This document shows, piece by piece, positions 1 to 9,296 of a stretch of DNA of 64,000 nt. A program made the translations under genes and the position numbers. Below the pieces are notes generated by a model. The model made no database searches, was not told the origin of the DNA, and saw nothing but the letters and a program-made list of their open reading frames with translations. The stretch comes from Schinkia azotoformans LMG 9581 (lineage in GTDB: Bacteria > Bacillota > Bacilli > Bacillales > Bacillaceae_J). Where the stretch lies: assembly GCF_000307855.1 (NCBI RefSeq), contig NZ_AJLR01000116.1, positions 36,884 through 100,883 of the forward strand, given 5' to 3'. Each line of letters begins with the position of its first letter. Position 1 is the first letter of the stretch.

Positions 1-507
1 AAGTATGTAGAAGAGTGGTTCAATACAAATGGCGTTGAAATTGTAAGTGAATCCAATATTACAAAAATTGAACCAAATTTACTGTACAATCATGATGAAG
101 CTATTAACAGTGATGCTGTTGTCTGGACTGCAGGTGTTCAACCGAATATTATTGTTAGGGAAATGCCTGTAGAGAAGGACGGTCATGGTCGGATAGTAAT
201 TACACCACACCACAATATTCCAAATAATGAACATGTGTATGTAGTTGGTGACTGTGCAAGTCTACCCCATGCACCAAGTGCGCAATTGGCAGAAGGTCAG
301 GCAGAACAAATCGTTGAGATCTTATTAAAGCGCTGGAATAACGAGGAATTACCGGAATCAATGCCAACAATCAAACTAAAAGGAATTCTTGGATCTCTAG
401 GAAAAAAACATGGTTTTGGATTAGTAGCAGAACGCCCTGTTACAGGAAGATTTGCGCGCTTTATTAAATCTGGTATTCTTTGGTTGTATAAATATCATAA
501 TGCTTAA
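1..507 (+). CDS. Type II NADH dehydrogenase-like FAD/NAD oxidoreductase, C-terminal part
   Basis: The frame is open from base 1, so the N-terminal part lies outside the window; about 168 residues are visible. They carry the second half of a two-dinucleotide-binding flavoprotein: a WTAGV segment, then YVVGDCAS, the FAD-contacting GD motif typical of NDH-2 and related pyridine nucleotide-disulfide oxidoreductases. The tail, rich in basic and aromatic residues and ending LYKYHNA, resembles the B. subtilis YumB/YutJ proteins. By family it would oxidise NADH at the membrane surface and pass electrons to a quinone. That role is inferred, because the NADH-binding half is not visible. A strong hairpin terminator follows directly. 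Confidence 0.85.
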   Translation, partial: KYVEEWFNTNGVEIVSESNITKIEPNLLYNHDEAINSDAVVWTAGVQPNIIVREMPVEKDGHGRIVITPHHNIPNNEHVYVVGDCASLPHAPSAQLAEGQAEQIVEILLKRWNNEELPESMPTIKLKGILGSLGKKHGFGLVAERPVTGRFARFIKSGILWLYKYHNA

Positions 508-514
508 AGAGAAG

Positions 515-547
515 AACATACAAGCTCCCTTTGTATGTTTTTTTTTC
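515..547 (+). terminator. Rho-independent terminator of the NADH dehydrogenase-like gene
   Basis: Nine-bp inverted repeat AACATACAA / TTGTATGTT with a 7-nt loop, followed by a run of T. It begins 8 nt after the stop codon. Confidence 0.9.
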
Positions 548-630
548 AAATTACTAGTAAAGCAATGTTTATGTTAAGATATGGGTACATAAAAATGTTT
601 GCTATTCCAACATCAAAAGAGGGAATTATA

Positions 631-1080
631 ATGAAAGTAAGAGACTTCATGATTACGAAAGTTTTTACGGTAAAACCTTCGAGTACGATCAAGGAACTGT
701 TAGATATACTCAATTCCAATCGAATTGGAGGTGTACCTGTTGTTGATGATAAGGGGCATCTAGTAGGAATGGTATCAGATGGAGATGTATTGCGCTACCT
801 ATCTCCAAAGCGTCTTGGATTTGCTGGACTTATTTACATAATTGAGGATGGGGAATTAGAAAACGTATTACATGAAAAGTTGGATACATCTGTCAAAGAA
901 ATCATGACAAAAAGAAATATCCTCTCCGTATCACCTGAAGATGAGTTTGAAATGACAATGCGCTTATTATCTATACATAATTATAAAAAACTTCCGGTAG
1001 TTAATAGAGCTGGACGAGTCATTGGTGTTCTAAGCAGGGGTGACATTATTAATAATATATGGAAAAAAATTATTACATAA
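631..1080 (+). CDS. CBS domain pair protein
   Basis: 149 residues consisting almost only of two CBS motifs (about residues 5-60 and 85-145), with recurring RIGGVPVVDDKGHLVG and KLPVVNRAGRVIGVLSRGD segments. Such stand-alone CBS pairs bind adenine nucleotides or related ligands and act as energy or redox sensors; the partner cannot be told from sequence. The reading frame is open further upstream, but the start chosen here is the ATG preceded by AGAGGGAA at good spacing, which gives the usual MKVRDFM beginning. It stands alone between two terminators. Confidence 0.85.
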   Translation: MKVRDFMITKVFTVKPSSTIKELLDILNSNRIGGVPVVDDKGHLVGMVSDGDVLRYLSPKRLGFAGLIYIIEDGELENVLHEKLDTSVKEIMTKRNILSVSPEDEFEMTMRLLSIHNYKKLPVVNRAGRVIGVLSRGDIINNIWKKIIT

Positions 1081-1096
1081 AATTAATAAGGAAGAA

Positions 1097-1126
1097 GGTG
1101 CCCCAAATATAACTTAGAGGGGCACC
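1097..1126. terminator. Hairpin between convergent genes
   Basis: Perfect 8-bp stem GGTGCCCC / GGGGCACC between the CBS gene and the convergent threonine synthase gene. The U-tract is weak on both sides, so it may serve both genes. Confidence 0.65.
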
Positions 1127-1151
1127 CTGTTATCAATAATCTTATAGATTT

Positions 1152-2552
1152 TTATTGTGCAGAACTGAAAAGTTTCTTTAATCTACGAGCGATTTCCTCA
1201 TTGTCTGCCCTAACAACTTCTAGGAATTGTGGTTTATCAAACAATTGCTGAATTTGCTCTGGATATGTCTGCTCTATATTACATAATTCTATTGCTTCAT
1301 TAAATTTAGCTGGATGTGCTGTAGATAATGTAACGCATACTTCATTAGGTATACTTGATTTTTCATAAGCAGCAACTCCACAAGATGTATGAGGATCAAG
1401 CAAATAATTTGTGTCTGCATAGTACGTCTTAATCGTTTGCAGACATTCTTCATTTCTCACGCCATGGGCTGCAAAATCCACTTGTACTTGACGAAGAAGC
1501 TCTTCACCCACAACAATTTTTCCTTCTGACTTGAATTGATCCATTAATTCACGTACAGCGCTTGGGTTTTCATCTAGCAAGTAGTATAGGTAACGCTCGA
1601 AGTTGCTCGCCACTTGTATATCCATTGACGGGCTATAAGTACCACGGAATTCACCTGGCTGGTACACTCCATCCTTGATAAAACGTTCTAATATATTGTT
1701 CTCATTTGTAGCAACGATAAGCTTACCTACTGGTAAACCCATTCTCTTCGCTAAATAACCGGCAAAAATATCACCGAAGTTTCCAGTTGGCACACTGAAG
1801 TTTAAATTCTTAATATCCTGCTCTTTTGCCACTTGGAAATACGCATAAAAATAATAAACTGTTTGTGCTAAAATACGAGCAAAGTTAATAGAATTAATAG
1901 CACGTAAATGATATTTTTCTTTGAACTCTAAATCCGCGAAAATTTCCTTGATAATTCTTTGACCATCATCAAACGTTCCTTCTATTGCTAAATTTAAAAC
2001 CGTTGGATCATTGACAGTTGTCATTTGCAGTTCTTGAACCCTACTTACCTTTCCATGAGGATGCAAAATACAAATGCGAATTCCTTCTTTTCCTCTTACC
2101 CCTTCAATCGCAGATGCACCTGTATCGCCAGAAGTAGCACCAAGAATATTGATCGTTACTCCAGTTTTCTTAGCAATATAGGAATACAAATTCCCTAAAA
2201 ATTGCAGCGCCACATCCTTAAATGCAAAGGTTGGACCATGGAATAATTCAAGCACATACATATTATCCTTAATCTTTTGAACAGGTGTCACCTCTGGATG
2301 ACGGAACGTTCCATAGCTTTTATTAATTAATTCTTTAAGTTCATTTTCTGGAATTTCTCCATCAACATAATAGGAAATAATTTCGTATGCTAATTCCTGA
2401 TAAGACAGCTTGGACATAGACTGCAGCTTTTCTGCAGGAATGTGTGGGATTTGTTCCGGAACTAGAAGCCCGCCGTCGGTTGCAAGTCCCATTAAAACTG
2501 TATCAATAAAACCAATTTCATTTACATTGCCACGTGTACTAATGTATTTCAT
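1152..2552 (-). CDS. thrC: Threonine synthase, long (E. coli-type) form
   Basis: 466 residues. PLP-dependent beta-replacement enzyme that converts O-phosphohomoserine to threonine. Visible features are the N-terminal YISTRG and GLATDGGLLVPE segments of the long threonine synthases, the PLP lysine in GPTFAFKD (about Lys112), and the phosphate-binding GATSGDTGASA loop. The start is the ATG preceded by GGAGG at 5 nt; a TTG five codons upstream sits within the RBS region and is rejected. Bacilli usually make threonine with a shorter ThrC of about 350 residues in a hom-thrC-thrB operon. This longer type stands alone, so it may be the sole enzyme or a second copy. Confidence 0.92.
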   Translation of the reverse strand: MKYISTRGNVNEIGFIDTVLMGLATDGGLLVPEQIPHIPAEKLQSMSKLSYQELAYEIISYYVDGEIPENELKELINKSYGTFRHPEVTPVQKIKDNMYVLELFHGPTFAFKDVALQFLGNLYSYIAKKTGVTINILGATSGDTGASAIEGVRGKEGIRICILHPHGKVSRVQELQMTTVNDPTVLNLAIEGTFDDGQRIIKEIFADLEFKEKYHLRAINSINFARILAQTVYYFYAYFQVAKEQDIKNLNFSVPTGNFGDIFAGYLAKRMGLPVGKLIVATNENNILERFIKDGVYQPGEFRGTYSPSMDIQVASNFERYLYYLLDENPSAVRELMDQFKSEGKIVVGEELLRQVQVDFAAHGVRNEECLQTIKTYYADTNYLLDPHTSCGVAAYEKSSIPNEVCVTLSTAHPAKFNEAIELCNIEQTYPEQIQQLFDKPQFLEVVRADNEEIARRLKKLFSSAQ

Positions 2553-2656
2553 AATATCCTCCAACAAAAAAATAAAATATACTACTATCCTTACCTAGAA
2601 TTAGCTTGGAGTCAATAAGGAATTCGAAAAAATTAGACAACTTTTTTATTTAAATG

Positions 2657-2854
2657 TTATCCTTTGGGATTTTGAATAGAATTTTTCACTTCTTGAATAT
2701 CGGTATCACTATAATTTCCGGTGCCATGTCCGCTCGATGTTTTGACCAGCCATTCTTTTACTTCATTATAGGACAAGCCTGAGTTCTCATTTTGACTTTT
2801 TACTTCATTAATATTGGTCCCCACAATTGTAAAGGCATCCTGACTATTTTTCAC
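2657..2854 (-). CDS. Probable gamma-type small acid-soluble spore protein-like
   Basis: A longer open frame reaches back to 3106, but its first half is low-complexity AT-rich translation. A GGGAGG followed by 9 nt and a GTG at 2854 defines a 65-residue protein beginning MKNSQDAF. It holds two related segments, TNINEVKSQNENS and TDIQEVKNSIQNP, reminiscent of the T(N/D)xxxV(R/K)xQN repeats of gamma-type SASPs, separated by LSYNEVKEWL and an HGTGNYS stretch. Gamma SASPs are amino acid reserves degraded at germination. The match is by motif only. It is divergent from ahpC. Confidence 0.55.
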   Translation of the reverse strand: MKNSQDAFTIVGTNINEVKSQNENSGLSYNEVKEWLVKTSSGHGTGNYSDTDIQEVKNSIQNPKG

Positions 2855-3099
2855 AATAATATACCTCCCATTCTGTTTTTCTTTATTTTCTATCAAAAAA
2901 AGATATTTATTAGGTTTTAATATAGAAAGTAATGGGAATTGTATATTTGAATCTAGTCCTAATTGTTCGTTACATACAGTAATGAGAAATGTTATGAATA
3001 AATGATAATTAACCATTAGGATCAATTTTAATTCATTTAATGTAATAATCCATTTTTTTAAAATTATTATAAATTTTAGGATGAAATTAAGTATTATTG

Positions 3100-3153
3100 T
3101 TGACAAGGAATTAAAAATATATAATAATAAATACTGTATTATAATTATTATAA
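3100..3153 (+). promoter_or_regulatory. ahpC promoter with perfect PerR box
   Basis: TTGACA at 3100-3105, a 16-nt spacer and TAATAA at 3122-3127. Eleven nt further on is TTATAATTATTATAA (3139-3153), an exact match to the Bacillus PerR operator consensus TTATAATNATTATAA. The operator covers the expected start of transcription, so PerR should repress until peroxide oxidises it. Confidence 0.88.
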
Positions 3154-3241
3154 ATAACTAATTATTGGTTATTTAATAAGTTTTGGACATTTGTCTAAAA
3201 CAACATATTGTTTACAAAAAAATATTAGGAGGAATTTTATT

Positions 3242-3805
3242 ATGTCTTTAATTGGAAAAGAAGTACAACCATTCAAAGCTCAAGCATTTCATAACGGAGA
3301 GTTCATCGAAGTAACTGAACAAAATTTCAAAGGAAAATGGAGTGTAGTTTGTTTCTACCCTGCTGACTTTACTTTTGTATGTCCTACTGAACTTGAAGAT
3401 CTTCAAAATAACTATGCAACTTTAAAGGAACTTGGTGTTGAAGTATATTCTGTATCAACAGATACACATTTCACTCATAAAGCTTGGCATGATACTTCAG
3501 ATACTATTAAGAAAATCGAGTATATTATGATTGGTGACCCTTCACACCAAATTAGCCGCAACTTTGATGTATTAATTGAAGAAGATGGTCTTGCTGACCG
3601 TGGTACTTTCATTATCGATCCAGACGGTGTTGTTCAAGCACTTGAAATTAATGCTGGTGGCATTGGTCGTGATGCTAATACGATTGTTAGCAAAATTAAA
3701 GCTGCTCAATATGTTCGTAATAATCCAGGCGAGGTTTGCCCTGCAAAATGGCAAGAAGGCTCTCAAACACTTAAGCCAAGCCTTGATCTTGTAGGTAAAA
3801 TCTAA
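3242..3805 (+). CDS. ahpC: Alkyl hydroperoxide reductase subunit C (2-Cys peroxiredoxin)
   Basis: 187 residues. Reduces H2O2 and organic hydroperoxides in the cytosol, using AhpF as electron donor. The peroxidatic cysteine is Cys47 in FTFVCPTEL and the resolving cysteine is Cys166 in GEVCPAKW; length and spacing are those of classical AhpC. The start is the ATG after AGGAGGAATTTTATT; the upstream in-frame extension lacks an RBS. It is followed by its own terminator and then by ahpF, which has a separate promoter, so the two genes are co-regulated but not necessarily one operon. Confidence 0.97.
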   Translation: MSLIGKEVQPFKAQAFHNGEFIEVTEQNFKGKWSVVCFYPADFTFVCPTELEDLQNNYATLKELGVEVYSVSTDTHFTHKAWHDTSDTIKKIEYIMIGDPSHQISRNFDVLIEEDGLADRGTFIIDPDGVVQALEINAGGIGRDANTIVSKIKAAQYVRNNPGEVCPAKWQEGSQTLKPSLDLVGKI

Positions 3806-3822
3806 TTCAATGCATAATTCCG

Positions 3823-3866
3823 AAAGTCACTCTACTAATTTTACATAATGTAGAGTGACTTTTTTA
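3823..3866 (+). terminator. ahpC terminator
   Basis: Thirteen-bp stem AAAGTCACTCTAC / GTAGAGTGACTTT followed by a T-run. The same stem motif recurs after the second ahpF (62482) and in disrupted form after the first. Confidence 0.93.
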
Positions 3867-3914
3867 TGATTTTACATATTATTAATTATTAGGGCCCTTT
3901 CTCAATCATATTTA

Positions 3915-3968
3915 TTGACAATAGTTTAGAAATATATAATAATAAATTTATAATTATAATTATTATAA
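3915..3968 (+). promoter_or_regulatory. ahpF promoter with perfect PerR box
   Basis: TTGACA at 3915-3920, 16 nt, TAATAA at 3937-3942, then after 11 nt TTATAATTATTATAA at 3954-3968. The geometry is identical to the ahpC promoter. Confidence 0.88.
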
Positions 3969-4037
3969 ATAACTAATAATTATTGTTACTAACTTCTGAG
4001 GAGTTTCTTGAATATATTATGGGAGGAGTGCATTTAA

Positions 4038-5567
4038 ATGATTTTAGATGCCGATATAAAAGCGCAATTAGAACAATATCTTCAATTAATGGAGGGAGAA
4101 ATTCTACTTAAAGTTAGCGTAGGTTCTGACGACGTATCGAAAGATATGTTAGCTTTAATGGAAGAACTATCCTCTATGTCATCTAGAATTAAAATCGAAC
4201 ACACTCAATTAGAAAGAACACCGAGCTTTAGTGTTAATAGAATTGGTGAAGATACGGGTATTACTTTTGCCGGGATCCCTCTTGGTCACGAATTCACTTC
4301 CTTAGTGTTGGCTCTATTACAGGTCAGCGGTCGAGCTCCAAAAGTTGATCAAAAAGTCATTGAGCAAATTAAAAATATTAAAGGCGAATATCGCTTCGAA
4401 ACATTTGTTAGCCTAAGCTGCCACAATTGTCCCGACGTTGTCCAAGCATTGAATATCATGAGTGTACTAAACCCGAATATTTCACATACAATGATCGATG
4501 GTGCGGCCTATAAAGAAGAGGCTGAAAGCAGAAACATCCTGGCCGTACCAACGGTGTTCCTAAATGGGGAAAACTTCGGAGGCGGACGTATGTCTCTTGA
4601 AGAAATTCTAGCTAAGCTTGGCTCTGCACCCGATGCATCTGAATTTGCTGACAAAGAGCCATTTGATGTTCTTGTTGTCGGTGGCGGTCCTGCAGGAGCA
4701 AGTGCAGCCATCTATGCAGCACGTAAAGGTATTCGTACAGGCATTGTTGCAGAGCGTTTTGGCGGTCAAATTATGGATACATTAGGAATTGAAAACTTTA
4801 TAAGTGTTAAGCACACAGAAGGCCCTAAGCTTGCAGCAAGTCTTGAGGAGCACGTAAAAGAATATAATGTTGATATCATGAATTTACAGCGTGCGAAGCG
4901 TTTAGAAAAGAAAGACCTTATTGAGGTTGAACTGGAGAACGGTGCTGTTCTAAAGAGCAAAACGGTCATCCTTTCAACTGGGGCCCGTTGGCGTAATGTC
5001 GGCGTACCGGGCGAAACGGAATATAAGAACAAAGGCGTAGCTTACTGCCCTCACTGTGACGGTCCATTGTTCGAAGGTAAAGATGTGGCTGTTATTGGTG
5101 GAGGTAATTCTGGTATTGAAGCAGCCATTGACCTTGCAGGTATTGTTAAGCATGTAACAGTTCTAGAGTTTATGCCAGAGCTAAAAGCTGATTCCGTTTT
5201 ACAAGAACGATTAACTAGCCTTCCGAACGTAACTGTTCTTAAGAATGTCCAAACAAAGGAAATTACAGGAACAGATAAAGTCAATGGTATCACCTATATT
5301 GAACGTGACACAGGGGTTGAAAAGCATATTGAATTAGCTGGAGTATTCGTACAGATTGGTCTTGTACCAAATACAGATTGGCTAGAAGGAACTGTTGAAC
5401 GTAATCGTATGGGTGAAATCATCGTTGATAATCGTGGTGCAACAAACATCCCTGGTGTTTTTGCTGCTGGTGACTGCACAACAAATCCATATAAGCAGAT
5501 TGTTATTTCAATGGGATCAGGTGCTACAGCGGCTTTAGGGGCATTTGATTATTTAATTCGAAATTAA
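4038..5567 (+). CDS. ahpF: Alkyl hydroperoxide reductase subunit F
   Basis: 509 residues. Flavoprotein that moves electrons from NADH to AhpC. The N-terminal double thioredoxin-like domain carries CHNC (Cys128/Cys131). The FAD site [10 protein letters not shown] lies near residue 215, followed by the thioredoxin-reductase-like redox pair CPHC (Cys337/Cys340), the NADH site [10 protein letters not shown] and the FAD-binding GVFAAGDC near the end. Full family length; start ATG after GGGAGGAG. A paralogue of equal length, with the same motifs but CAHC at the second pair, lies at 60935-62461. Confidence 0.97.
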   Translation: MILDADIKAQLEQYLQLMEGEILLKVSVGSDDVSKDMLALMEELSSMSSRIKIEHTQLERTPSFSVNRIGEDTGITFAGIPLGHEFTSLVLALLQVSGRAPKVDQKVIEQIKNIKGEYRFETFVSLSCHNCPDVVQALNIMSVLNPNISHTMIDGAAYKEEAESRNILAVPTVFLNGENFGGGRMSLEEILAKLGSAPDASEFADKEPFDVLVVGGGPAGASAAIYAARKGIRTGIVAERFGGQIMDTLGIENFISVKHTEGPKLAASLEEHVKEYNVDIMNLQRAKRLEKKDLIEVELENGAVLKSKTVILSTGARWRNVGVPGETEYKNKGVAYCPHCDGPLFEGKDVAVIGGGNSGIEAAIDLAGIVKHVTVLEFMPELKADSVLQERLTSLPNVTVLKNVQTKEITGTDKVNGITYIERDTGVEKHIELAGVFVQIGLVPNTDWLEGTVERNRMGEIIVDNRGATNIPGVFAAGDCTTNPYKQIVISMGSGATAALGAFDYLIRN

Positions 5568-5591
5568 TTAAATTAATTGGAACTTTGCGAA

Positions 5592-5664
5592 AGTCACTTT
5601 GGGACACAGGGTCGGGTAGAGTGACCCAATGGGGACGGAGAACCCGACCCCGTGGCTCACCCCA
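5592..5664. repeat. Palindromic intergenic element overlapping the ahpF terminator position
   Basis: CACAGGGTCGGGT (5605-5617) and ACCCGACCCCGTG (5642-5654) form a 13-bp inverted repeat with one G-T pair. The left flank GCGAAAGTCACTTT matches the left terminator arm seen after ahpC and the second ahpF, but the matching right arm is replaced by GTAGAGTGACCC and the repeat. Related elements are at 34194-34217 and 46028-46043. It lies between convergent transcription units and may still act as a terminator for one or both. Confidence 0.7.
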
Positions 5665-5668
5665 CCCA

Positions 5669-6142
5669 CTACTCTCTGTTTTCTATAACATCTAACACCG
5701 CTTCTTCGATTTCCTGGTAGCACGTGCACCGACATATATTGGAAGAGAGCCATTCTTTGATCACATCATAAGTTGGTTGAGGATGCTTTTGCAGTAATGC
5801 ATGGCAATTCATAATAAACCCGGGCGTGCAATAACCACATTGGAAAGCAAAGTGTTTAACAAATGCTTTTTGAATGGGTGTATCATGTAAACCCTCTATT
5901 GTCGTGATTTTTGCGTCAATGGCCTCAATTGCCAGCATAATACAGGATTTATATACCGTATCATTGACAATAACGGAGCAAGCACCACAGTCACCATTAA
6001 GACAGCCTGGTTTAGATCCAGTTAATGAAAGCTGATTTCGAAGTACACTAAGAAGCGTATCTGCCGGACGGAAATCGACTTGGCGGACTTCTCCGTTGAT
6101 TTCTATGGGAACACTTATTTTTGTGTACGGCTTTTGAATCAC
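5669..6142 (-). CDS. pucE: Molybdo-hydroxylase (xanthine dehydrogenase-like) 2Fe-2S subunit
   Basis: 157 residues. Electron-transfer subunit with two [2Fe-2S] clusters. The N-terminal plant-type ferredoxin domain has the cysteines of GCLNGDCGAC plus a further Cys near residue 77; the C-terminal helical domain carries FQCGYCTPG and NICRCTCY. Start GTG after GGAGGGG, overlapping the stop of the FAD subunit gene (TAGTG), so translation is coupled. Last gene of the operon. The gene set matches the B. subtilis purine catabolism set pucABCDE, in the order A-B-D-C-E. A different heterocycle as substrate cannot be excluded. Confidence 0.9.
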   Translation of the reverse strand: MIQKPYTKISVPIEINGEVRQVDFRPADTLLSVLRNQLSLTGSKPGCLNGDCGACSVIVNDTVYKSCIMLAIEAIDAKITTIEGLHDTPIQKAFVKHFAFQCGYCTPGFIMNCHALLQKHPQPTYDVIKEWLSSNICRCTCYQEIEEAVLDVIENRE

Positions 6143-6975
6143 TACTTCCCCTCCATTTCCACAATGATTTTTCTTAAAGTATTTTTTAAGACAAATAGTC
6201 GGTACTCCTTCGAACCTTCGATATCATCAAGAACTGGTGCTGGCAAATACTCCAGCCCCTTAGCAATTCTTTCCTCAAGCTGCAAGCCTGATTGATTTAT
6301 CGCTTCCTCCATTTCCTTTGAACGAAAAGGAAACCGGCATAACCCGCTATAAGCAAAGCGTAACTCATTTTCAACTTTAATAGCGGCAATTGTTATTAAA
6401 GGATAGCCAGTCTCCCATTGTTGCCGTATCTTAATACTTTTAAATGGCAGATTGATATATTTCTTTTCCGTGTGAAGCTGGATGAGAAACTGCCCTTCTT
6501 GAAGCTGAAAGGAGCGATGAAAAATTTCCCCTATCGGAATTGCCTTTACCCCGTCGTTACCGAGAACGATAACCTTACTTTCACAAAGTAGAAATGGGAG
6601 TACAGCTTCACGGTAATAAATTTTTCCGCATAAATTTCCACCAAGTGTAATTTTATTTCTTGCTGTATGGTCAGCTATACCCATTGAAGTTTGGCTTAGC
6701 AATGGAAATAAATTTTTTTCTTCAATAAAGGTTAGCGGAAGGACCACGCCAGTAATTAATGAATCATTCTTGAACTCAAATATATGACATTCTACAATAC
6801 CTTTGATATCAATAAAGGATTTTGCTTCAATCCTATTTAGGCGCCCAAGAGTCAATATTTCTGTACCCCCTGAGTAATAAAGAGGCTGTTTATTTTTTTC
6901 CTTTAAAGCAAAAAAGAGCTCCACAGCTTCCTTCATAGTTGCGGGCTTGTAGTACTCAATATTACCCGTCAGCAT
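6142..6975 (-). CDS. pucC: Molybdo-hydroxylase FAD-binding subunit
   Basis: 277 residues of the CoxM/XdhB FAD-binding family (PCMH-type fold). The FAD-binding loops are visible: YYSGGTEI near residue 35 (counterpart of the usual AGGTDLL) and TLGGNLCGK near residue 110 (counterpart of TIGGNI). It carries electrons from the 2Fe-2S subunit to FAD and on to NAD+ or another acceptor. It starts 7 nt inside the end of the large-subunit gene and overlaps the 2Fe-2S gene downstream, as expected for a stoichiometric three-subunit enzyme. Confidence 0.88.
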   Translation of the reverse strand: MLTGNIEYYKPATMKEAVELFFALKEKNKQPLYYSGGTEILTLGRLNRIEAKSFIDIKGIVECHIFEFKNDSLITGVVLPLTFIEEKNLFPLLSQTSMGIADHTARNKITLGGNLCGKIYYREAVLPFLLCESKVIVLGNDGVKAIPIGEIFHRSFQLQEGQFLIQLHTEKKYINLPFKSIKIRQQWETGYPLITIAAIKVENELRFAYSGLCRFPFRSKEMEEAINQSGLQLEERIAKGLEYLPAPVLDDIEGSKEYRLFVLKNTLRKIIVEMEGK

Positions 6976-9296
6976 TTGTCTTCACCACCTTCCTTAATCT
7001 TCCAAAGCAACTCTGGAATGATTGGGAGAAAATTAATGTGGGCTGATAATGCCGTAGATAAAGAGTTTCCAAGAGCAGCCGGCATTCCGATGAGCCCGTG
7101 CTCGCCGATCCCTCTGGCCCCGTAAGGAGCATCGACGTGTGGGGTCTTAATAAATGCAACCTCATAGTTTGGGTGCTCTCCAAACCTGATCGGACGATAT
7201 GTTCGTAATTGTGGATTAAGAACCCGACCATGTGGATCAAAATGAAAGGTTTCTCGCCCCGCGAATGACAACCCCATGCTCATTGCGCCTTTGACCTGGC
7301 CGGTTGCCCCTTTTATATTGAGTACCTGCCCGATATCAAAAACAGAGACAGCCTTAATTATTTTATACGTATAGTCTTTCGTATCCAGTTCAATTTCCAC
7401 GCCTTGGGCACCAACCGTCCACTCAGGTCCTGGTTTCCCGGCTCCCGTTTCCTTGTCCAGATAGGTGATCCCCCTTGTCATATGATTGCCCCTACCGAGA
7501 ATTTGTCCGCCTATGGAATTTCCATTTGGATAAGTATAGCCATAGGCAATATCTTTAATGGGAATAAAGGTACTCGAATCAGCCTTTAAAAAAACCTTTC
7601 CATAACCTACCTCTAATTCCTCTTCTGATGCACGTAGAATCATCGCGGCAATCGTTTTTAACTGTCTAATTACATCGTTTGCTGCTTCCAGTACCGCTCT
7701 TCCCGCCATAAACGTTCCTCTACTTGCGACTGTTTTCCAATGTTCCGGCGTATTTAATGTATCGACAGTAAATTGAACATGGATATCATTGATGTCCATT
7801 TTTAGTTTTTCAGCCAATATTTGTGCAAGGACCGTTTTTGTTCCTGTTCCAATTTCAACAACACCAGAAATCAAATTGATACTACCGTCATAATTAAAAA
7901 GCAAAATGACGCCGGAGCTGGCGTTGGGGTCAATGGTTGAATTTTTCCAGACGCAGGAAATTCCTTTCGCTCGAACTCTATAATCATCAAGTGTAATGAC
8001 CTGGCCCTCCTCCCAATTGATCAACTCTTTTAATTTACTTATGCATTTCGGTAAATTACCAACCGTACTGGAATCCAAGACAACCTGAGTAGGAGTCTGA
8101 TTCCCCGGCAAAATCGCATTTTTACTCCTAAGCTCCAAGGGATCGATATTTATTTTTTTCGCAAGGACATCCATTGTTCTTTCAAAGACAAAATGAACCT
8201 CGGAATGGCTGAATCCTCTAAAGGGAGCCGCATATGGATGATTTGTATACATACAATAGGAATTACACCAAATATGCTCAATATTGTAAGGACCTGTACA
8301 ATCAACTGCTCCAGCCCGGCTTAAATCAATCGATTTATCTGAATATGCACCGCCATCCCAAAGGTAATGCAGTTCAGCAACCTTTAGAATTCCATCCTTT
8401 GTCGAGCCAAGCCTTACCGTTGCTTCCAGTCCAATGTGACCTGGTGAAGTAAGCATATCCTCTTCGCGCCTGTTCAAAATTTTTACCATTCTACCATTAA
8501 CCGCTTTGCTAGCCAAATAGGCTAATATTTCGAGTTGCACAGATGCTTTCCCACCATAGGCTCCACCAACAAGCGGCGTATTCACAGTAATATTTCCTAT
8601 AGGTATATTAAAATATTGACCAATTAATCGCTTAATCATAAATGGAGCTTGTGAGGAGGATATGATTTCAACAGTTCCATCTTTGTGTATTTGCGCAATT
8701 GAACATCTCGTTTCCATTGCCGCATGATCGGAAGGTCTGAAGGCGAATTTCTCCTCTACAATCACTTCACTTTCTTCCCAGCCCTTTTCGCGGTCCCCTT
8801 TTCGAATCTTCGTCAAAGTTGCAATATTTGTGCCCGGTACAGGGTAAACCCCTTGGATTTTTTCATATTCCTCTATTCGCGGATGAAGGAGCGGTGCATC
8901 GGACTTCAATGCTTCGGAAGGGGAATTAACTACAGGAAGCGGTTCATATTGAACCTGAATAGCATGGACCCCTTGCTCTGCTTGATACGGTGTATCCGCT
9001 ACAACAATAGCCACTACCTCACCATGGAAACGAACCCGCTCTGTCGCAATCGGTGGCCGGTCCCGCATTTCCTCCCCTGTAAGTGGCAAATTTCCTCCCG
9101 TGACAATGGCCCTGACACCGGGGAGTTTTTCAGCCTTCGTTACATCTAAGCCCTTAATAAGGGCATGAGCATAAGGACTAATTAAAAGATGTCCGTGAAG
9201 CGATTCTTTTATAAAATAATCACCAGTATACTTTGCATTTCCGGTCACTTTTTCAAAAGATTCTTTACGAATTACTCCCTTTCCAAGGATATGCAA
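6969..9296 (-). CDS. pucD: Molybdo-hydroxylase molybdopterin-binding large subunit
   Basis: 775 residues, normal for the catalytic subunit of three-subunit xanthine dehydrogenases. Features in order: N-terminal hammerhead domain (FEKVTGNAKYTGD), Mo-cofactor-binding segments including PLVGGAYGGK and AAPFRGFSHSE, and near the C-terminus GARGIGEHGLIG, which supplies the catalytic glutamate of xanthine-dehydrogenase-type enzymes. The CO dehydrogenase AYXCSFR loop is absent, so CO is not the substrate. Start TTG with GGGGTG 7 nt upstream, 25 nt inside the upstream gene. Likely substrate hypoxanthine/xanthine; related N-heterocycles are possible. Confidence 0.9.
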   Translation of the reverse strand: MHILGKGVIRKESFEKVTGNAKYTGDYFIKESLHGHLLISPYAHALIKGLDVTKAEKLPGVRAIVTGGNLPLTGEEMRDRPPIATERVRFHGEVVAIVVADTPYQAEQGVHAIQVQYEPLPVVNSPSEALKSDAPLLHPRIEEYEKIQGVYPVPGTNIATLTKIRKGDREKGWEESEVIVEEKFAFRPSDHAAMETRCSIAQIHKDGTVEIISSSQAPFMIKRLIGQYFNIPIGNITVNTPLVGGAYGGKASVQLEILAYLASKAVNGRMVKILNRREEDMLTSPGHIGLEATVRLGSTKDGILKVAELHYLWDGGAYSDKSIDLSRAGAVDCTGPYNIEHIWCNSYCMYTNHPYAAPFRGFSHSEVHFVFERTMDVLAKKINIDPLELRSKNAILPGNQTPTQVVLDSSTVGNLPKCISKLKELINWEEGQVITLDDYRVRAKGISCVWKNSTIDPNASSGVILLFNYDGSINLISGVVEIGTGTKTVLAQILAEKLKMDINDIHVQFTVDTLNTPEHWKTVASRGTFMAGRAVLEAANDVIRQLKTIAAMILRASEEELEVGYGKVFLKADSSTFIPIKDIAYGYTYPNGNSIGGQILGRGNHMTRGITYLDKETGAGKPGPEWTVGAQGVEIELDTKDYTYKIIKAVSVFDIGQVLNIKGATGQVKGAMSMGLSFAGRETFHFDPHGRVLNPQLRTYRPIRFGEHPNYEVAFIKTPHVDAPYGARGIGEHGLIGMPAALGNSLSTALSAHINFLPIIPELLWKIKEGGEDKC

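Noticed and set aside
3107..3240. Earlier start of ahpC at 3191
   Set aside because: The extra 17 codons have no RBS, whereas ATG at 3242 has AGGAGG and gives the standard AhpC N-terminus.
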